A stretch of DNA of 64,000 nucleotides from Methanomethylovorans hollandica DSM 15978 (GTDB lineage: Archaea; Halobacteriota; Methanosarcinia; Methanosarcinales; Methanosarcinaceae): positions 1,364,001-1,428,000 of the forward strand of contig NC_019977.1 in the NCBI RefSeq assembly GCF_000328665.1, written 5' to 3'. The notes beneath the pieces were generated by a model, which worked only from the letters and a program-made list of their open reading frames with translations, was not told where the DNA came from and ran no database searches. The position numbers and the translations under genes are program-made. This document shows, piece by piece, positions 37,835-46,672 of the stretch (within the stretch, counting starts at the first letter, position 1; each line of letters begins with the position of its first letter).

Positions 37835-39190
37835 ATGCCACCGGGAACGTATCATAATCCTTCCATAGAGACCATGGAAAGGGGCGAACTGGATGCTTTG
37901 ATAGATGAACGTATTCAATACACTGTGCAATACGCAGCTGAGAAGTCCCCTTTCTATAGAAAATGGTTCAAAGAACACAAGATCTCACCTTCCGATATTA
38001 AGTCCCATGAAGATCTGCTGGAACTGCCTATTATAAATGGCAGTACAATAAGAGAACACCAGCCGCCTGTAACCGGGGATTTCGAGTTCAGAACAGGGGA
38101 CTGGAATGAGATATTCACTATTCATGAAACAAGTGGTACCAGCGGGACACCAAAGGCGTTCTTCCTCACCTGGGAAGACTGGGAACGTTATGCTGAGAAA
38201 TATGCGCGGTATTTCGTTGCACAGGGATTCGAACCCGGGGACAGGGTTGTCATCTGTGCTTCATACGGCATGAATGTAGGTGCTAATACCATGACTCTTG
38301 GAGCACATCATATCGGAATGACCATCATCCCCACTGGGAAATGCACTTTTCCGACAAGGATTGTGACCTCATATAAACCCACTGGAATCGTGGGAAGTGT
38401 TTTCAAACTGTTAAGACTTGGCAAAAATATGAAGGAACAAGGACTGGATCCTTCTGAATCAAGCATTCGGCGTCTTGTGGTAGGCGGGGAAAGTTTTGCA
38501 GAAGAAGCGCGTAATTATCTTTCCGAAATGTGGGACTGCGAGGTTTACAACAACTATGGCAGTACAGAAGGCACTATGTGCGGGGAATGTACGGACTTCA
38601 GCGGCCTGCATGTATCAGAGGACATGGTACATCTGGATGTCTATGATCCGGGCATGGATAAGTTCGTCAAGGACGGTGAATGTGGCAGGATGGTGCTCAG
38701 TACCTTGCTTCCGGTAGGCGCCAGATCCGGTACCCTGCTTCTTAACTATGACACTGAAGACACGACGGTGGTCATGAGCCGCAAGACCTGTGCCTGCGGA
38801 AGGACACACATGAAAATAATGAACCCTCAGCGTGAAGCTGAAACTTTCTGGGTTGCTGAGACTCCCTTTAACCGTGTGGATGTGGAAAAAGGAGTTTTCC
38901 AGCGGGAGAACATGGAATATTTAACAGGGGAATATGAAGCTTTCCTGTACGGCGGAGATGATGAAGAGGAAACCGTCATGAGAGTGAGCCTGGAATGCCT
39001 TGACCCTGCCACATGTGACAGATCCCTTGTGGAAGAGAATTTCCTAAGTTCTTTCTTCAGGTACAAGAAAAAATTTGAGAATGCATATAATGATGAGAGC
39101 TTTAAGATACTATTCAACTATACCGCTCCGGGAGCTCTTGAACTGTATCGTATAAAAGGCAGGCCAAAACGTATCGTGGACCGCAGATAA
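37835..39190 (+). CDS. Coenzyme F390 synthetase / phenylacetate-CoA-ligase-like adenylate-forming enzyme
   Basis: A 451-aa ANL-superfamily enzyme of the PaaK type. The phosphate-binding loop is ETSGTSGTPKAFFLT near residue 101, and the adenylate-binding motif is NNYGSTEGTM around residue 240. The C-terminal part has CACGRTHMKI, typical of PaaK-like proteins. In methanogens close relatives are called coenzyme F390 synthetases, which adenylylate or guanylylate coenzyme F420 under oxidative conditions; a CoA-ligase role is the alternative. Cytosolic, single gene. Confidence 0.83.
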   Translation: MPPGTYHNPSIETMERGELDALIDERIQYTVQYAAEKSPFYRKWFKEHKISPSDIKSHEDLLELPIINGSTIREHQPPVTGDFEFRTGDWNEIFTIHETSGTSGTPKAFFLTWEDWERYAEKYARYFVAQGFEPGDRVVICASYGMNVGANTMTLGAHHIGMTIIPTGKCTFPTRIVTSYKPTGIVGSVFKLLRLGKNMKEQGLDPSESSIRRLVVGGESFAEEARNYLSEMWDCEVYNNYGSTEGTMCGECTDFSGLHVSEDMVHLDVYDPGMDKFVKDGECGRMVLSTLLPVGARSGTLLLNYDTEDTTVVMSRKTCACGRTHMKIMNPQREAETFWVAETPFNRVDVEKGVFQRENMEYLTGEYEAFLYGGDDEEETVMRVSLECLDPATCDRSLVEENFLSSFFRYKKKFENAYNDESFKILFNYTAPGALELYRIKGRPKRIVDRR

Positions 39191-39220
39191 ATTATCTTAG
39201 GCCCTATACTGGAAGCTGTA

Positions 39221-39628
39221 TTACAGATCAGGATACAGACTGATAGATATGTGCATTCCGCCAAGCAAAACCAGAAACCATAACAATGCCACAGGTTTCA
39301 TCAGTCTGTAGGGCTCCCCCAGAAAATGCACTGAACCTTTTACAGCCAGGTTGATGTATATTACCAGCAGCATCACTAAAATGCCTGCTATGTGATGTAC
39401 CCACAGTTCGAGCAGCAATTGGATGCTGATCTGCATTCCTGAATGGGCTAAAAAAGAAGGGGACATTACGAACACAATGGTGAGAAGCTGCAGAAAAAGA
39501 GCTGCAGCCATTAAATTGCAATGTATTTTCATTTTTTTAGAGCGCGCCTGATATGCAGAGAATGCCAGCAACATCAGAATGAATAACTGTAACCCGATAT
39601 TTCCAAAGATCCCCGTAACATCCACCAT
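39221..39628 (-). CDS. Small polytopic membrane protein (DUF420-like)
   Basis: A 135-aa protein with four to five membrane helices. Histidines lie at positions suited to cofactor binding: KIHCNLMAAALF, LWVHHIAGILV and GGMHISISL. The layout (KxH near helix 2, an HH pair at helix 3, and a KPVALLWFLVLL helix) is like DUF420/CtaM-type proteins, but I am not certain of the family. It converges with the F390-synthetase-like gene, whose stop is only 31 bases away. Confidence 0.6.
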   Translation of the reverse strand: MVDVTGIFGNIGLQLFILMLLAFSAYQARSKKMKIHCNLMAAALFLQLLTIVFVMSPSFLAHSGMQISIQLLLELWVHHIAGILVMLLVIYINLAVKGSVHFLGEPYRLMKPVALLWFLVLLGGMHISISLYPDL

Positions 39629-39764
39629 AAAGATACTCCTGCCTATTCTTTGACTTTTAAGGATAATAAATAATGATTATACTTGAATTTTATTTTAATT
39701 TATATATAACTACTTGTTGATAAGTCACTTGGTCAGTTACTTATAATAAACAGACATAAAACTT

Positions 39765-40454
39765 TTGATGCAAAATACTTTGACAGAATCTATGACTTCC
39801 CTGATCAGTAAATTATCATCTCCTGCCCGAGATATACGATATCTGCTGGAAAGAGGATACCCGAAAACCGCATCAATAAGATTTGTCGGCGACCATTACC
39901 GCCTTGAAAAGAGCGAGAGGCATATTCTCACCAGAGTGATAGTACCCCCAAAAACTGCTGTTGCACGTAACAGGAAACGGCTTACTTCAAAAGAAGTGGC
40001 AGGGAAAAAGATTCTTGCAGACGGATATAATGTGCTCATCGCAATAGAAAGCATGCTGAGCAATCATACATTGTGGCTGTGTGATGATGGTTTTGTCCGG
40101 GACACAAGAGGGGTTTTCAGGTCACACAATAATACCGATATTACGATCGAAGCTGTAAAACAGATGTGTGCCATACTTTCCAAAAGCAGCGTTTCCTATG
40201 TGAAGGTCCTGCTGGATTCCCAGATGAGCCAGAGCGGAGAGCTTGCTGCTCTGATAAGACAGGAACTGTCCTTATTGTCATTGCAGGGCGAAGTGTCAAC
40301 CTCCGAACACGCCGACTTTGACCTCAAGCACGCAGACCCCGAATATGTGGTCGCAACTGCGGACGGAGTTATCATCGATGCCGTCGAAAAAGTAATAGAC
40401 CTGCCTCAGGCAGTTATTGAAGAAAAGGGTAGCTGGGCGGAGATGATAATTTAA
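39765..40454 (+). CDS. DUF434-family protein
   Basis: A 229-aa protein that matches the DUF434 family of archaea and clostridia. The N-terminal segment RDIRYLLERGYPKTASIRFVGDHYRL is the family's signature; after it come KKILADGYNVLIAIESMLSN and LWLCDDGFVRDTRGVF, then an acidic C-terminal domain with DFDLKHADPEYVVATADGVIID, perhaps a nucleotide- or metal-binding site. The biochemical role is unknown. An internal ATG at 39768 is an equal candidate for the start. Confidence 0.85.
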   Translation: MMQNTLTESMTSLISKLSSPARDIRYLLERGYPKTASIRFVGDHYRLEKSERHILTRVIVPPKTAVARNRKRLTSKEVAGKKILADGYNVLIAIESMLSNHTLWLCDDGFVRDTRGVFRSHNNTDITIEAVKQMCAILSKSSVSYVKVLLDSQMSQSGELAALIRQELSLLSLQGEVSTSEHADFDLKHADPEYVVATADGVIIDAVEKVIDLPQAVIEEKGSWAEMII

Positions 40455-40732
40455 TGTCAGTAACATTAGTAGACTGTAAGAGGATGACAGAATAGACAAT
40501 GTTATTGAATGATTCGAATCGCAGATTTAGCACAGTTAAGATGGGACATAGTTAACTCGATTTTTTGTACGCAAGTTCATGAATTGTACAAACCCGCTGG
40601 TTTTTGCAAAAATTACCTCTAATTTATTTTGATCTCTATTTTTGCTAAAAGAAGTAAACACAAAATGCATTGTTTTCATAAAAAATTGACGGAACGAAAC
40701 TTTTTTAAATGTATCTAACCTTCATGATATAA

Positions 40733-41509
40733 ATGGAAAATAATATTCAAGAGACAATTTTGAACAATAGCCTTAATTCAAATAATATTACAAATATAAC
40801 AAACCATGCGTCTCATTTAATTGAAAAATCTTCTTTCTATTTTCTAAACACAAGTAATATAACTCATTTTGTATCCCAAGTTGATCCAAATTGGTTTTAT
40901 AGTGCATCAGCACAAAGTGCAGCTACTATAGTTGGATTAATGGGAGCTTTTTTAACAACTAAAGTCTTAAACCAAAAGTCTTATCTTAAACAGCTCAAAA
41001 ATGATATTAGTGAGCTTGAACAAAAAAAAGAGCATGTTTCAACTGAAATTCAAAACATTAAAGAAAAACAAACGAACCTGTTAACAAACAAAGAAGTAGA
41101 ACTTTGTAAGAAAATAAATCCATCTTTCACCCCATCTATTCTTCCAGATTACGATCTGCAAAGAATAGAAAAAAGTGAAGGAGGGAAAAACATTCTAGAA
41201 AAATTAACTAAATATCGAGAATATGATGATGTTATAATAAGTAAAAAAGGAGAACAACTTTTTTTGAATAACCTTTTAACATACAAAAAAGAACAGGTAA
41301 TAACAAAAGAAGATTTTTCAAACTCTAAAGTACATTTCATAAATCTAGTAATTTTCTCAATAATTGGTGTTTTCGCACCTCTTTTTATGATGCTTTTAGA
41401 TTTTGAGACTATGATTAAATATAGAGTTGCAGTGTTCATATTAATTTTATGCGGATGGGTAATAATATTGTATAGTTTAATCTCCGAAATTAAGAACTTG
41501 CGAGATTAA
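40733..41509 (+). CDS. Hypothetical membrane protein with central coiled coil
   Basis: A 258-aa protein with an N-terminal Asn-rich region, one membrane helix near residues 62-80 (ATIVGLMGAFLTTKVL), a predicted coiled coil at about 85-125 (LKNDISELEQKKEHVSTEI), a charged middle and two C-terminal helices (INLVIFSIIGVFAPLFMML and VAVFILILCGWVIILY). I know of similar archaeal proteins with a YSASAQSAATIVG segment, but no function. The low G+C content differs from the core genes on either side. A TTTTTTAAATG element 25-30 bases upstream fits a promoter for a leaderless mRNA. Confidence 0.7.
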   Translation: MENNIQETILNNSLNSNNITNITNHASHLIEKSSFYFLNTSNITHFVSQVDPNWFYSASAQSAATIVGLMGAFLTTKVLNQKSYLKQLKNDISELEQKKEHVSTEIQNIKEKQTNLLTNKEVELCKKINPSFTPSILPDYDLQRIEKSEGGKNILEKLTKYREYDDVIISKKGEQLFLNNLLTYKKEQVITKEDFSNSKVHFINLVIFSIIGVFAPLFMMLLDFETMIKYRVAVFILILCGWVIILYSLISEIKNLRD

Positions 41510-41720
41510 AAAGCCCTATGTTTAAAAAAGTCGAAGTGTACGAGGCTTTTTAATAAATTACTATATGTTAATTTAGTTGTCTTTTCTTTAATTATAGTGT
41601 AACATCGAACGTTTAAAACTAATGAGTAATAAAATCACTAAACATAGGCACTGACCAAAGGTAAATCTGTTTCAAACAAAAGGTTAACAACTATAACTTA
41701 TTCCAAAAAAATTCAAAAAT

Positions 41721-42596
41721 TTATTTCAATATCGATGAGAAAATATTGTCTACATTTATTAGTGGATTCACACCAATTTTAGTATAAAAAAATGAGACAA
41801 AAGCAATAGACGATTCTATCCCCCATATAGAACATCCTTTACCAAGACATTTATGTGGAAAAAATGGTCGATCATTATTTTTCATGAAAGGATTTATTTC
41901 AAATTTTTCTTTTAAGAGACTTAAGTTGTAAGAATCTATTTCTTCTGAACTTTCCTCTTGCCATTTTGACTTATAGTGTACTAATAAATTGCGTATTTTT
42001 ATAAGATCCTTGACATTTTTATATGTTTGATCCTTTCTAAAATCTTTGACATCAATATATTTTTTCTTATTTTCATCCGAGCTATTTTGAGCAATTATTT
42101 TGATAGCTTCTTCATATTTAGAAAGAACATCTTTCCTCTCAAACCCTTCACAATTCCATTTTTCAGCAAGAACTATTAAAGCTTTCAGACAAATTCCTGT
42201 TACATGTTTTGCTCTATCACTTTTAAGGAAAGTGTTATAACTAATAGTGTGTCCTTCTGAATCAATTACTATTTTGTGTTCTACTGTATCAAAACAGTCA
42301 CTATAAAATTCATTTATTATAGATTCGAGATAAGCTATACAAGAAACTACAGACCCACTTGCATATGCAATATCATTTTCATATAGTTCTGCATTTTTTT
42401 CCCAGGTACTCCCATCCCTATATTTCTTTTCAATCTCATCACATTCTTTTGCACAAAGACAGGCGCACCTAATGTGTTTACTTGAAAATGGTGATTTTTC
42501 TCTTAAATTTACCTTTGTAGTAATATTTATTGATACTTCAGCTTTTTCTTGGTCAGTATTATCTGGTATTATATCTCTCCAGTTGCAACTTAAGTA
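41721..42596 (-). CDS. Hidden 291-codon open frame without a start codon
   Basis: On the minus strand the frame is open from a stop at 42597-42599 to TAA at 41721-41723. It has no ATG, GTG or TTG near its beginning, so ATG-based gene finding misses it. The product looks like a real soluble protein: EVSINITTKVNLREKSPFS, a cysteine group (RCACLCAKEC), ASGSVVSCIAYLESIINEFY, then ICLKALIVLAEKWNCEGF, IRNLLVHYKSKW and the end GIESSIAFVSFFYTKIGV. The family is unknown; the IRNLLVHYKS segment resembles the RN..(X)nH-like motif of HEPN-type proteins, which is tentative. An ATG in another frame at about 42602 could supply a start through one frameshift. Most likely a decayed or mis-started gene. Confidence 0.6.
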   Translation of the reverse strand, partial: YLSCNWRDIIPDNTDQEKAEVSINITTKVNLREKSPFSSKHIRCACLCAKECDEIEKKYRDGSTWEKNAELYENDIAYASGSVVSCIAYLESIINEFYSDCFDTVEHKIVIDSEGHTISYNTFLKSDRAKHVTGICLKALIVLAEKWNCEGFERKDVLSKYEEAIKIIAQNSSDENKKKYIDVKDFRKDQTYKNVKDLIKIRNLLVHYKSKWQEESSEEIDSYNLSLLKEKFEINPFMKNNDRPFFPHKCLGKGCSIWGIESSIAFVSFFYTKIGVNPLINVDNIFSSILK

Positions 42597-42606
42597 TTAG
42601 TTTCAT

Positions 42607-42993
42607 TCAAGCTTCTTCCCACATTTCCAACCTTTCCCATACATGCTTATTAAGTTTAAATAGCTTATCAGCTTTAGCATTCTGTTTCATATAATGCAAA
42701 GTATCCTTAGAGAACCCCATGTTCTTCCATTCAGTATAGGAAATACTCAGTATCTATTACCTGACTCTCTGGTTTTCAATAACAATGCATAATTCCATGT
42801 TACTGAGTTTTTCTGATATGGAATTTTCTTATTCATCCAGTTCTGGAACTCTTCAGTTACTTTCTTTGCACCAGATGGTTTAAGCCTGAGAGAATAGCTT
42901 TCTGTTCTAATGAAATCTTTAGCATCCAGTCTTTAAGTTTCTATCAGATTGATCACAGCAAGATCAACAAGGAACCTTAAGGGCTCTTGAAGA
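42607..42993 (-). pseudogene. Decayed cas1 (CRISPR integrase) C-terminus
   Basis: The minus strand reads LQEPLRFLVDLAVINLIE, then after an in-frame TAA RLDAKDFIRTESYSLRLKPS and KKVTEEFQNWMNKKIPY, and after a frame change YTEWKNMGFSKDTLHYMKQN and the ending HVWERLEMWEEA. These segments appear in order at the C-terminus of archaeal Cas1. The N-terminal half and all other cas genes are missing. One stop and at least one shift make it clearly non-functional. Confidence 0.8.
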
Positions 42994-43124
42994 TCATATG
43001 TAATTTAAAATTCAGATACACAATTTTGAGTTTAGGTATCACCTCATTAAATAACTTAGAGTAATATGAGCGCAAGTGATTTATACGATTAGTTAGATAC
43101 TGTAAATTGGTTATAAGGGAAGTA

Positions 43125-43464
43125 AGCTGCAAAATGGAGCATGTGCAGGACGGAGTAAAATCTGGTCTCGTAATAAACTTCATTGACGCGTAAGTTCAGA
43201 AATGAAGTACATTCAGGACGGATTAAGACCTGATTTCGTAACAAACTTCATTAACGCGTAAGTTCAGAAATGGAGTATATTCAGGACGGATTAAAACCTG
43301 ATTCCGTAACAAACTTCATTAACGCGTAAGTTGCAGAATGAAGCACATTCAGGACGGATTGAAACCTGATCCCGTAACAAACTTCATTGACGCGTAAGTT
43401 GCAGAATAAAGCACATTCAGGACAGAATAAAACCTGGTCCCATAATAGACTTCATTGTTGCAGG
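43125..43464. repeat. Five 68-bp tandem repeats, each with hairpin arms
   Basis: Units start at 43125, 43193, 43261, 43329 and 43397, each exactly 68 bp. Outer units are more degenerate than inner ones. Inside each, AATGAAG and CTTCATT, and TCAGG and CCTGA, can pair as a stem around a variable loop. The length is not a multiple of three, so they are not coding. Confidence 0.88.
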
Positions 43465-43700
43465 TCAAAACCTTATGACCACCTTATCAACTCTTTTAAT
43501 AAACTCTATTTTGATTCGTTGGAATGTTTTCTATTAACTCCTCATCCTTCAGGCTGCTTTTGTGGTAGATCGAGTACCATCTATTCTGTTGTTTTCCATC
43601 CGTTCTTTTGAAACTTTAAAGTCTCTTATCAATTTCCAGAACTCTTTTTTAGAAACGTTAATTAATATGGTCGGATCATAGTTAACTTTGGGGTGTTTTC

Positions 43701-43883
43701 ATGGAAAGTGAAAAGAGTCCGAAGAAAGAAATTTTTCCCACGATCTCAATAATAATATTGGTGACGGGTATATTGTGGCTGATAAATGAATTGGAGATAT
43801 TAAGGATCGATATTCCGTGGTTTCCCGTGGTCTTAATAATAATTGGGATCGCCGGAATCATAGAATTCTATAGAAGGAAATAA
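43701..43883 (+). CDS. Small two-helix membrane protein (LiaI/DUF5668-like)
   Basis: A 60-aa protein with two membrane helices (IFPTISIIILVTGILWLI and FPVVLIIIGIAGIIEF) joined by a short turn RIDIPWFPV. This is the first two-helix module of LiaI/LiaF-like proteins (DUF5668). The ATG follows a GGGGTG ribosome-binding-like site. Likely in the cytoplasmic membrane; role unknown. Confidence 0.75.
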   Translation: MESEKSPKKEIFPTISIIILVTGILWLINELEILRIDIPWFPVVLIIIGIAGIIEFYRRK

Positions 43884-43992
43884 AGATCCGTCTTGTAGGA
43901 GATCTGCTGAAAAGCAGATAATTGTTCTGAAAAGCCATAATCTACCTGAAAAGTAGCTGTCCGATGAACAGCACATGTACATATATATTACT

Positions 43993-44847
43993 ATGAACAA
44001 AATAAAAGGGCTTGTAGGGTTATTAAGACCCGAGCTTCCCTTCTCCGCCGGCTTATGCGTAGTGATGGGGCAGATCCTGGCCCTGGGTGAGTTCGCACCC
44101 GTTTTCGAAACTGCATTTGGTTTTTTGTCAGTGTTCTTTATTTCGGCTTCAATATTGGTATTAAATGATTATTTTGATGTTGAGACCGATAAGCTCAATG
44201 CACCCCATCGTCCGATCCCTTCGAACATGGTCACTCCGTCGGAAGCGTTGCTGCTGTCCATAGTTCTTATGTTATCCGGCCTCATCCTCAGCTATCTGAT
44301 CAGTATTATAGCGTTATTGATCTCGATTATTTTATTCATCATCGGATTTCTGTACAACAGGCACTACAAAAAGAGCGGACTGCCAGGAAATCTGATGGTT
44401 AGCTTTTCCGTAGGGATGACATTCATTTATGGTGGGGTGTCCGTAGGATCACCCTTTAATAACATTGTCTGGCTTTTTGGCGCTATTGCCGCATTAATAG
44501 ATCTTGGAGAGGAGATCGCTGCCGACGCAATGGACATGCAGGGAGACCTGCTTATCAATTCAAGGTCCCTGGCAATAAAATATGGAAAAGCATTTGCTCT
44601 GCGGATAAGCAGCTATATTTTCCTTTTTGTCGTTCTGCTGACATCTGTGCCTTTTATACTAAAGTGGCTGCCTGCCATTTATCTCATACCTATCGCAATA
44701 ATGGACCTTGCTATTGTTTATCCGTCTTTGAGATTATTGGGATCCGGCAATGATGCGAATGCAGGAAGAAAATATATCCGCTGGGTCTATTTAGGTGCAA
44801 CATTGGGGTTACTGGCCTTTATATTGATAAAACTGCTTGAAGCATGA
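43993..44847 (+). CDS. UbiA-type prenyltransferase, geranylgeranylglyceryl-phosphate geranylgeranyltransferase-like
   Basis: A 284-aa polytopic enzyme with the first Asp-rich motif NDYFDVETDKLNAPHRPIP and a second acidic site EEIAADAMDMQGD followed by the LAIKYGK segment. This pattern fits the archaeal UbiA subgroup that adds the second geranylgeranyl group in ether-lipid synthesis (digeranylgeranylglyceryl phosphate synthase); other UbiA substrates cannot be excluded. About eight to nine membrane helices. I start at ATG 43993 (MNKIKGLVGLLRPELPFS), as an upstream in-frame ATG at 43975 adds only MYIYIT. Confidence 0.8.
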   Translation: MNKIKGLVGLLRPELPFSAGLCVVMGQILALGEFAPVFETAFGFLSVFFISASILVLNDYFDVETDKLNAPHRPIPSNMVTPSEALLLSIVLMLSGLILSYLISIIALLISIILFIIGFLYNRHYKKSGLPGNLMVSFSVGMTFIYGGVSVGSPFNNIVWLFGAIAALIDLGEEIAADAMDMQGDLLINSRSLAIKYGKAFALRISSYIFLFVVLLTSVPFILKWLPAIYLIPIAIMDLAIVYPSLRLLGSGNDANAGRKYIRWVYLGATLGLLAFILIKLLEA

Positions 44848-44953
44848 AAAAGAGTTGACACACATCTGAATTGTCAATGGTAACATTGATCCTCACAATG
44901 CTAACGCTATTCTCACTGAGCACTTTAATACTTATACTTCCCTTATAACCTTG

Positions 44954-45859
44954 ATGAAACTTGGAATTGCTGTCACCGATCCGCATGACTGGACTGCTGA
45001 TGCCCTTTTGGAAGCTGCAGTGGACAGAGACTTCGAGACATATCTCATTGATCTGCGACATACGGAAGTTGTCATAGAAAAAGATGTAGTGATCTCATGT
45101 CAGGGCCTGACACTTCCAATACTTGATGTGCTGGTGGTAAGGGATGTAGGTGCCGGGCCTATGGAAGGTGTTTCCTTCAGGTTCGATGTCCTGAGGCAGC
45201 TGGAAATGCAGGGCACGCTTATACTGAATAGCCCCGAAGCCATAAGGAATGCTGCAAATAAGTATCATACGACATACCTGCTCGCAAAAGCAGGAATACC
45301 TGTACCGGCTACGTTCTCAGTGCAGGACAGGGACAAAGCCATTGAGACGATCAACGACCTCAGGGATGCAATTGTAAAACCGGTATTCGGCTACAAGGGA
45401 AAAGGCATAATCAGAGTAAGGGAAGGAAAAATGGTAGAGCCTGATGGTAAAATCTCACAGATTCCCTGGGAAAAGCAGATCACCCAGATGATCGATAGCT
45501 GGGGAATGCTGTATATCCAGGAGTTCATAGAGAACCAGGGAAGGGACATCCGCGCTTTTGTGGTCAACGGCAAGGTGCTGGGTTCTATATACCGCAGTGC
45601 ACAAAAAGGCCACTGGATAAATAACTTGAGCCAGGGCGGTACTTCGTCACCGTGCAGCCTTACGCCTTCCCAGGAAGAGATCTGTGCGAAGGCTGCAGAA
45701 GCCGTAGGCACCGTATTTGCAGGTGTGGACCTCATAGAAGGACCCGATGGCACTATGGTGCTGGAGGTAAATGGCACTCCTTCCGGGGCAGGTATATATA
45801 GCTCATGCGGAGTTAATGTTGCCGGACATATTCTCGACTACATACACTTAAGAGAATAA
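44954..45859 (+). CDS. mptN: RimK-type ATP-grasp ligase, tetrahydromethanopterin:alpha-L-glutamate ligase-like
   Basis: A 301-aa ATP-grasp enzyme of the RimK group. Motifs: KYHTTYLLAKAGIPVPATF at the start of the ATP-grasp domain, IVKPVFGYKGKGI as the phosphate loop, IQEFIENQGRDIRAFVVNGK, and the metal-binding end GVDLIEGPDGTMVLEVNGTPS. Methanogens use such ligases to add glutamate to tetrahydromethanopterin (MptN) or to F420 (CofF); the two are difficult to distinguish by eye and I favour MptN. Start at ATG 44954; a TTG just before it is rejected. The gene follows the UbiA gene in the same direction. Confidence 0.65.
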   Translation: MKLGIAVTDPHDWTADALLEAAVDRDFETYLIDLRHTEVVIEKDVVISCQGLTLPILDVLVVRDVGAGPMEGVSFRFDVLRQLEMQGTLILNSPEAIRNAANKYHTTYLLAKAGIPVPATFSVQDRDKAIETINDLRDAIVKPVFGYKGKGIIRVREGKMVEPDGKISQIPWEKQITQMIDSWGMLYIQEFIENQGRDIRAFVVNGKVLGSIYRSAQKGHWINNLSQGGTSSPCSLTPSQEEICAKAAEAVGTVFAGVDLIEGPDGTMVLEVNGTPSGAGIYSSCGVNVAGHILDYIHLRE

Positions 45860-45898
45860 TCAAATGATATCTGAAGTCATATTTACGAGGCCTGCTTA

Positions 45899-46246
45899 AT
45901 GGATGAATATAAACAATGCATCATTGTGAGAGACGATCTGAAACTTTCAAAAGGTAAGCTTGCAGTACAGGTTGCACATGCAGCGGTATCTGCCAGCAGC
46001 TGGGCTTCAAAATCCGCCCTTGATAACTGGAAGGAAGGCGGACAGAAAAAAGTGGTGCTACGGGTTCCCGCACTAAAAGATCTTTTCGAGCTAAAGGAAA
46101 AAGCCCGCAGGGAAGGATTTCCCACAGCTCTTATCGCTGATGCCGGCCTCACTGAAATTGAACCCGGAACTGTGACCGTCCTTGGTATCGGTCCTGCAAG
46201 AGCTCAGGATATTGACAGAATAACCAAGGAACTTAAACTTCTTTAA
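45899..46246 (+). CDS. pth2: Archaeal peptidyl-tRNA hydrolase Pth2
   Basis: A 115-aa protein typical of the archaeal/eukaryotic Pth2 family. It starts CIIVRDDLKLSKGKLAVQVAHAA, with the family's catalytic Lys and Asp region, and ends GLTEIEPGTVTVLGIGPA. It releases peptidyl-tRNA dropped from stalled ribosomes. Single domain at normal length. It lies 39 bases behind the ATP-grasp gene on the same strand and may share its transcript. Confidence 0.95.
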   Translation: MDEYKQCIIVRDDLKLSKGKLAVQVAHAAVSASSWASKSALDNWKEGGQKKVVLRVPALKDLFELKEKARREGFPTALIADAGLTEIEPGTVTVLGIGPARAQDIDRITKELKLL

Positions 46247-46303
46247 GTAGTATCTGTGCAGGATGCCGTATTATAGCGAAGGGTAAAGGGTAGAAAAATA
46301 ATT

Positions 46304-46504
46304 TTAATTCTCCACCACTTTTTTCTCTACTCCAGATGTGTTGTCAGGATGGTTATCAGCCTCATCCTTTGATTGGTCATTGACTACCTTACCACCATCA
46401 TCATTCATCTGGGATGCATCTGGAGTTGTGTGTGTCTCCTTAGGGTTATAAAAATCGAATATTGAACTCGATGTCAAAGGTCTCTTCTTGGTTCTCTTTA
46501 CCAT
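46304..46504 (-). CDS. 66-aa acidic low-complexity hypothetical protein
   Basis: The product begins with a basic stretch (VKRTKKRPLTSSSIFDFYNPKE) and then turns into a Asn/Asp/Lys-rich tail without structure (DDGGKVVNDQSKDEAD). No domain is recognised. Such disordered proteins exist in Methanosarcinaceae, and the first 20 residues look conserved-like, but the call rests on composition and a clean frame with ATG only. Confidence 0.4.
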   Translation of the reverse strand: MVKRTKKRPLTSSSIFDFYNPKETHTTPDASQMNDDGGKVVNDQSKDEADNHPDNTSGVEKKVVEN

Positions 46505-46672
46505 ATACCCATCATTCCCATTAAAAAATACTTAACCCTTCCCCTATGATATTTTTTTCATAAAAGGAACAGGTAAGCTTAGAAAGGGAAGTATGGGACT
46601 ACCAGATGAATAGAAACTGACTTGATCATCTTTCTGGTGTCCCATCCATAACTATTGTCCACAATCCGACTA

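Noticed and set aside
43125-43464. CRISPR array
   Set aside because: The period fits and one unit contains GGATTGAAAC, but the whole 68-bp unit is conserved, with no constant-repeat plus unique-spacer pattern. Tandem duplication explains it better.
43125-43464. Integron attC-like sites
   Set aside because: The arms do not show the GTTRRRY/RYYYAAC core sites and no integrase gene is near.
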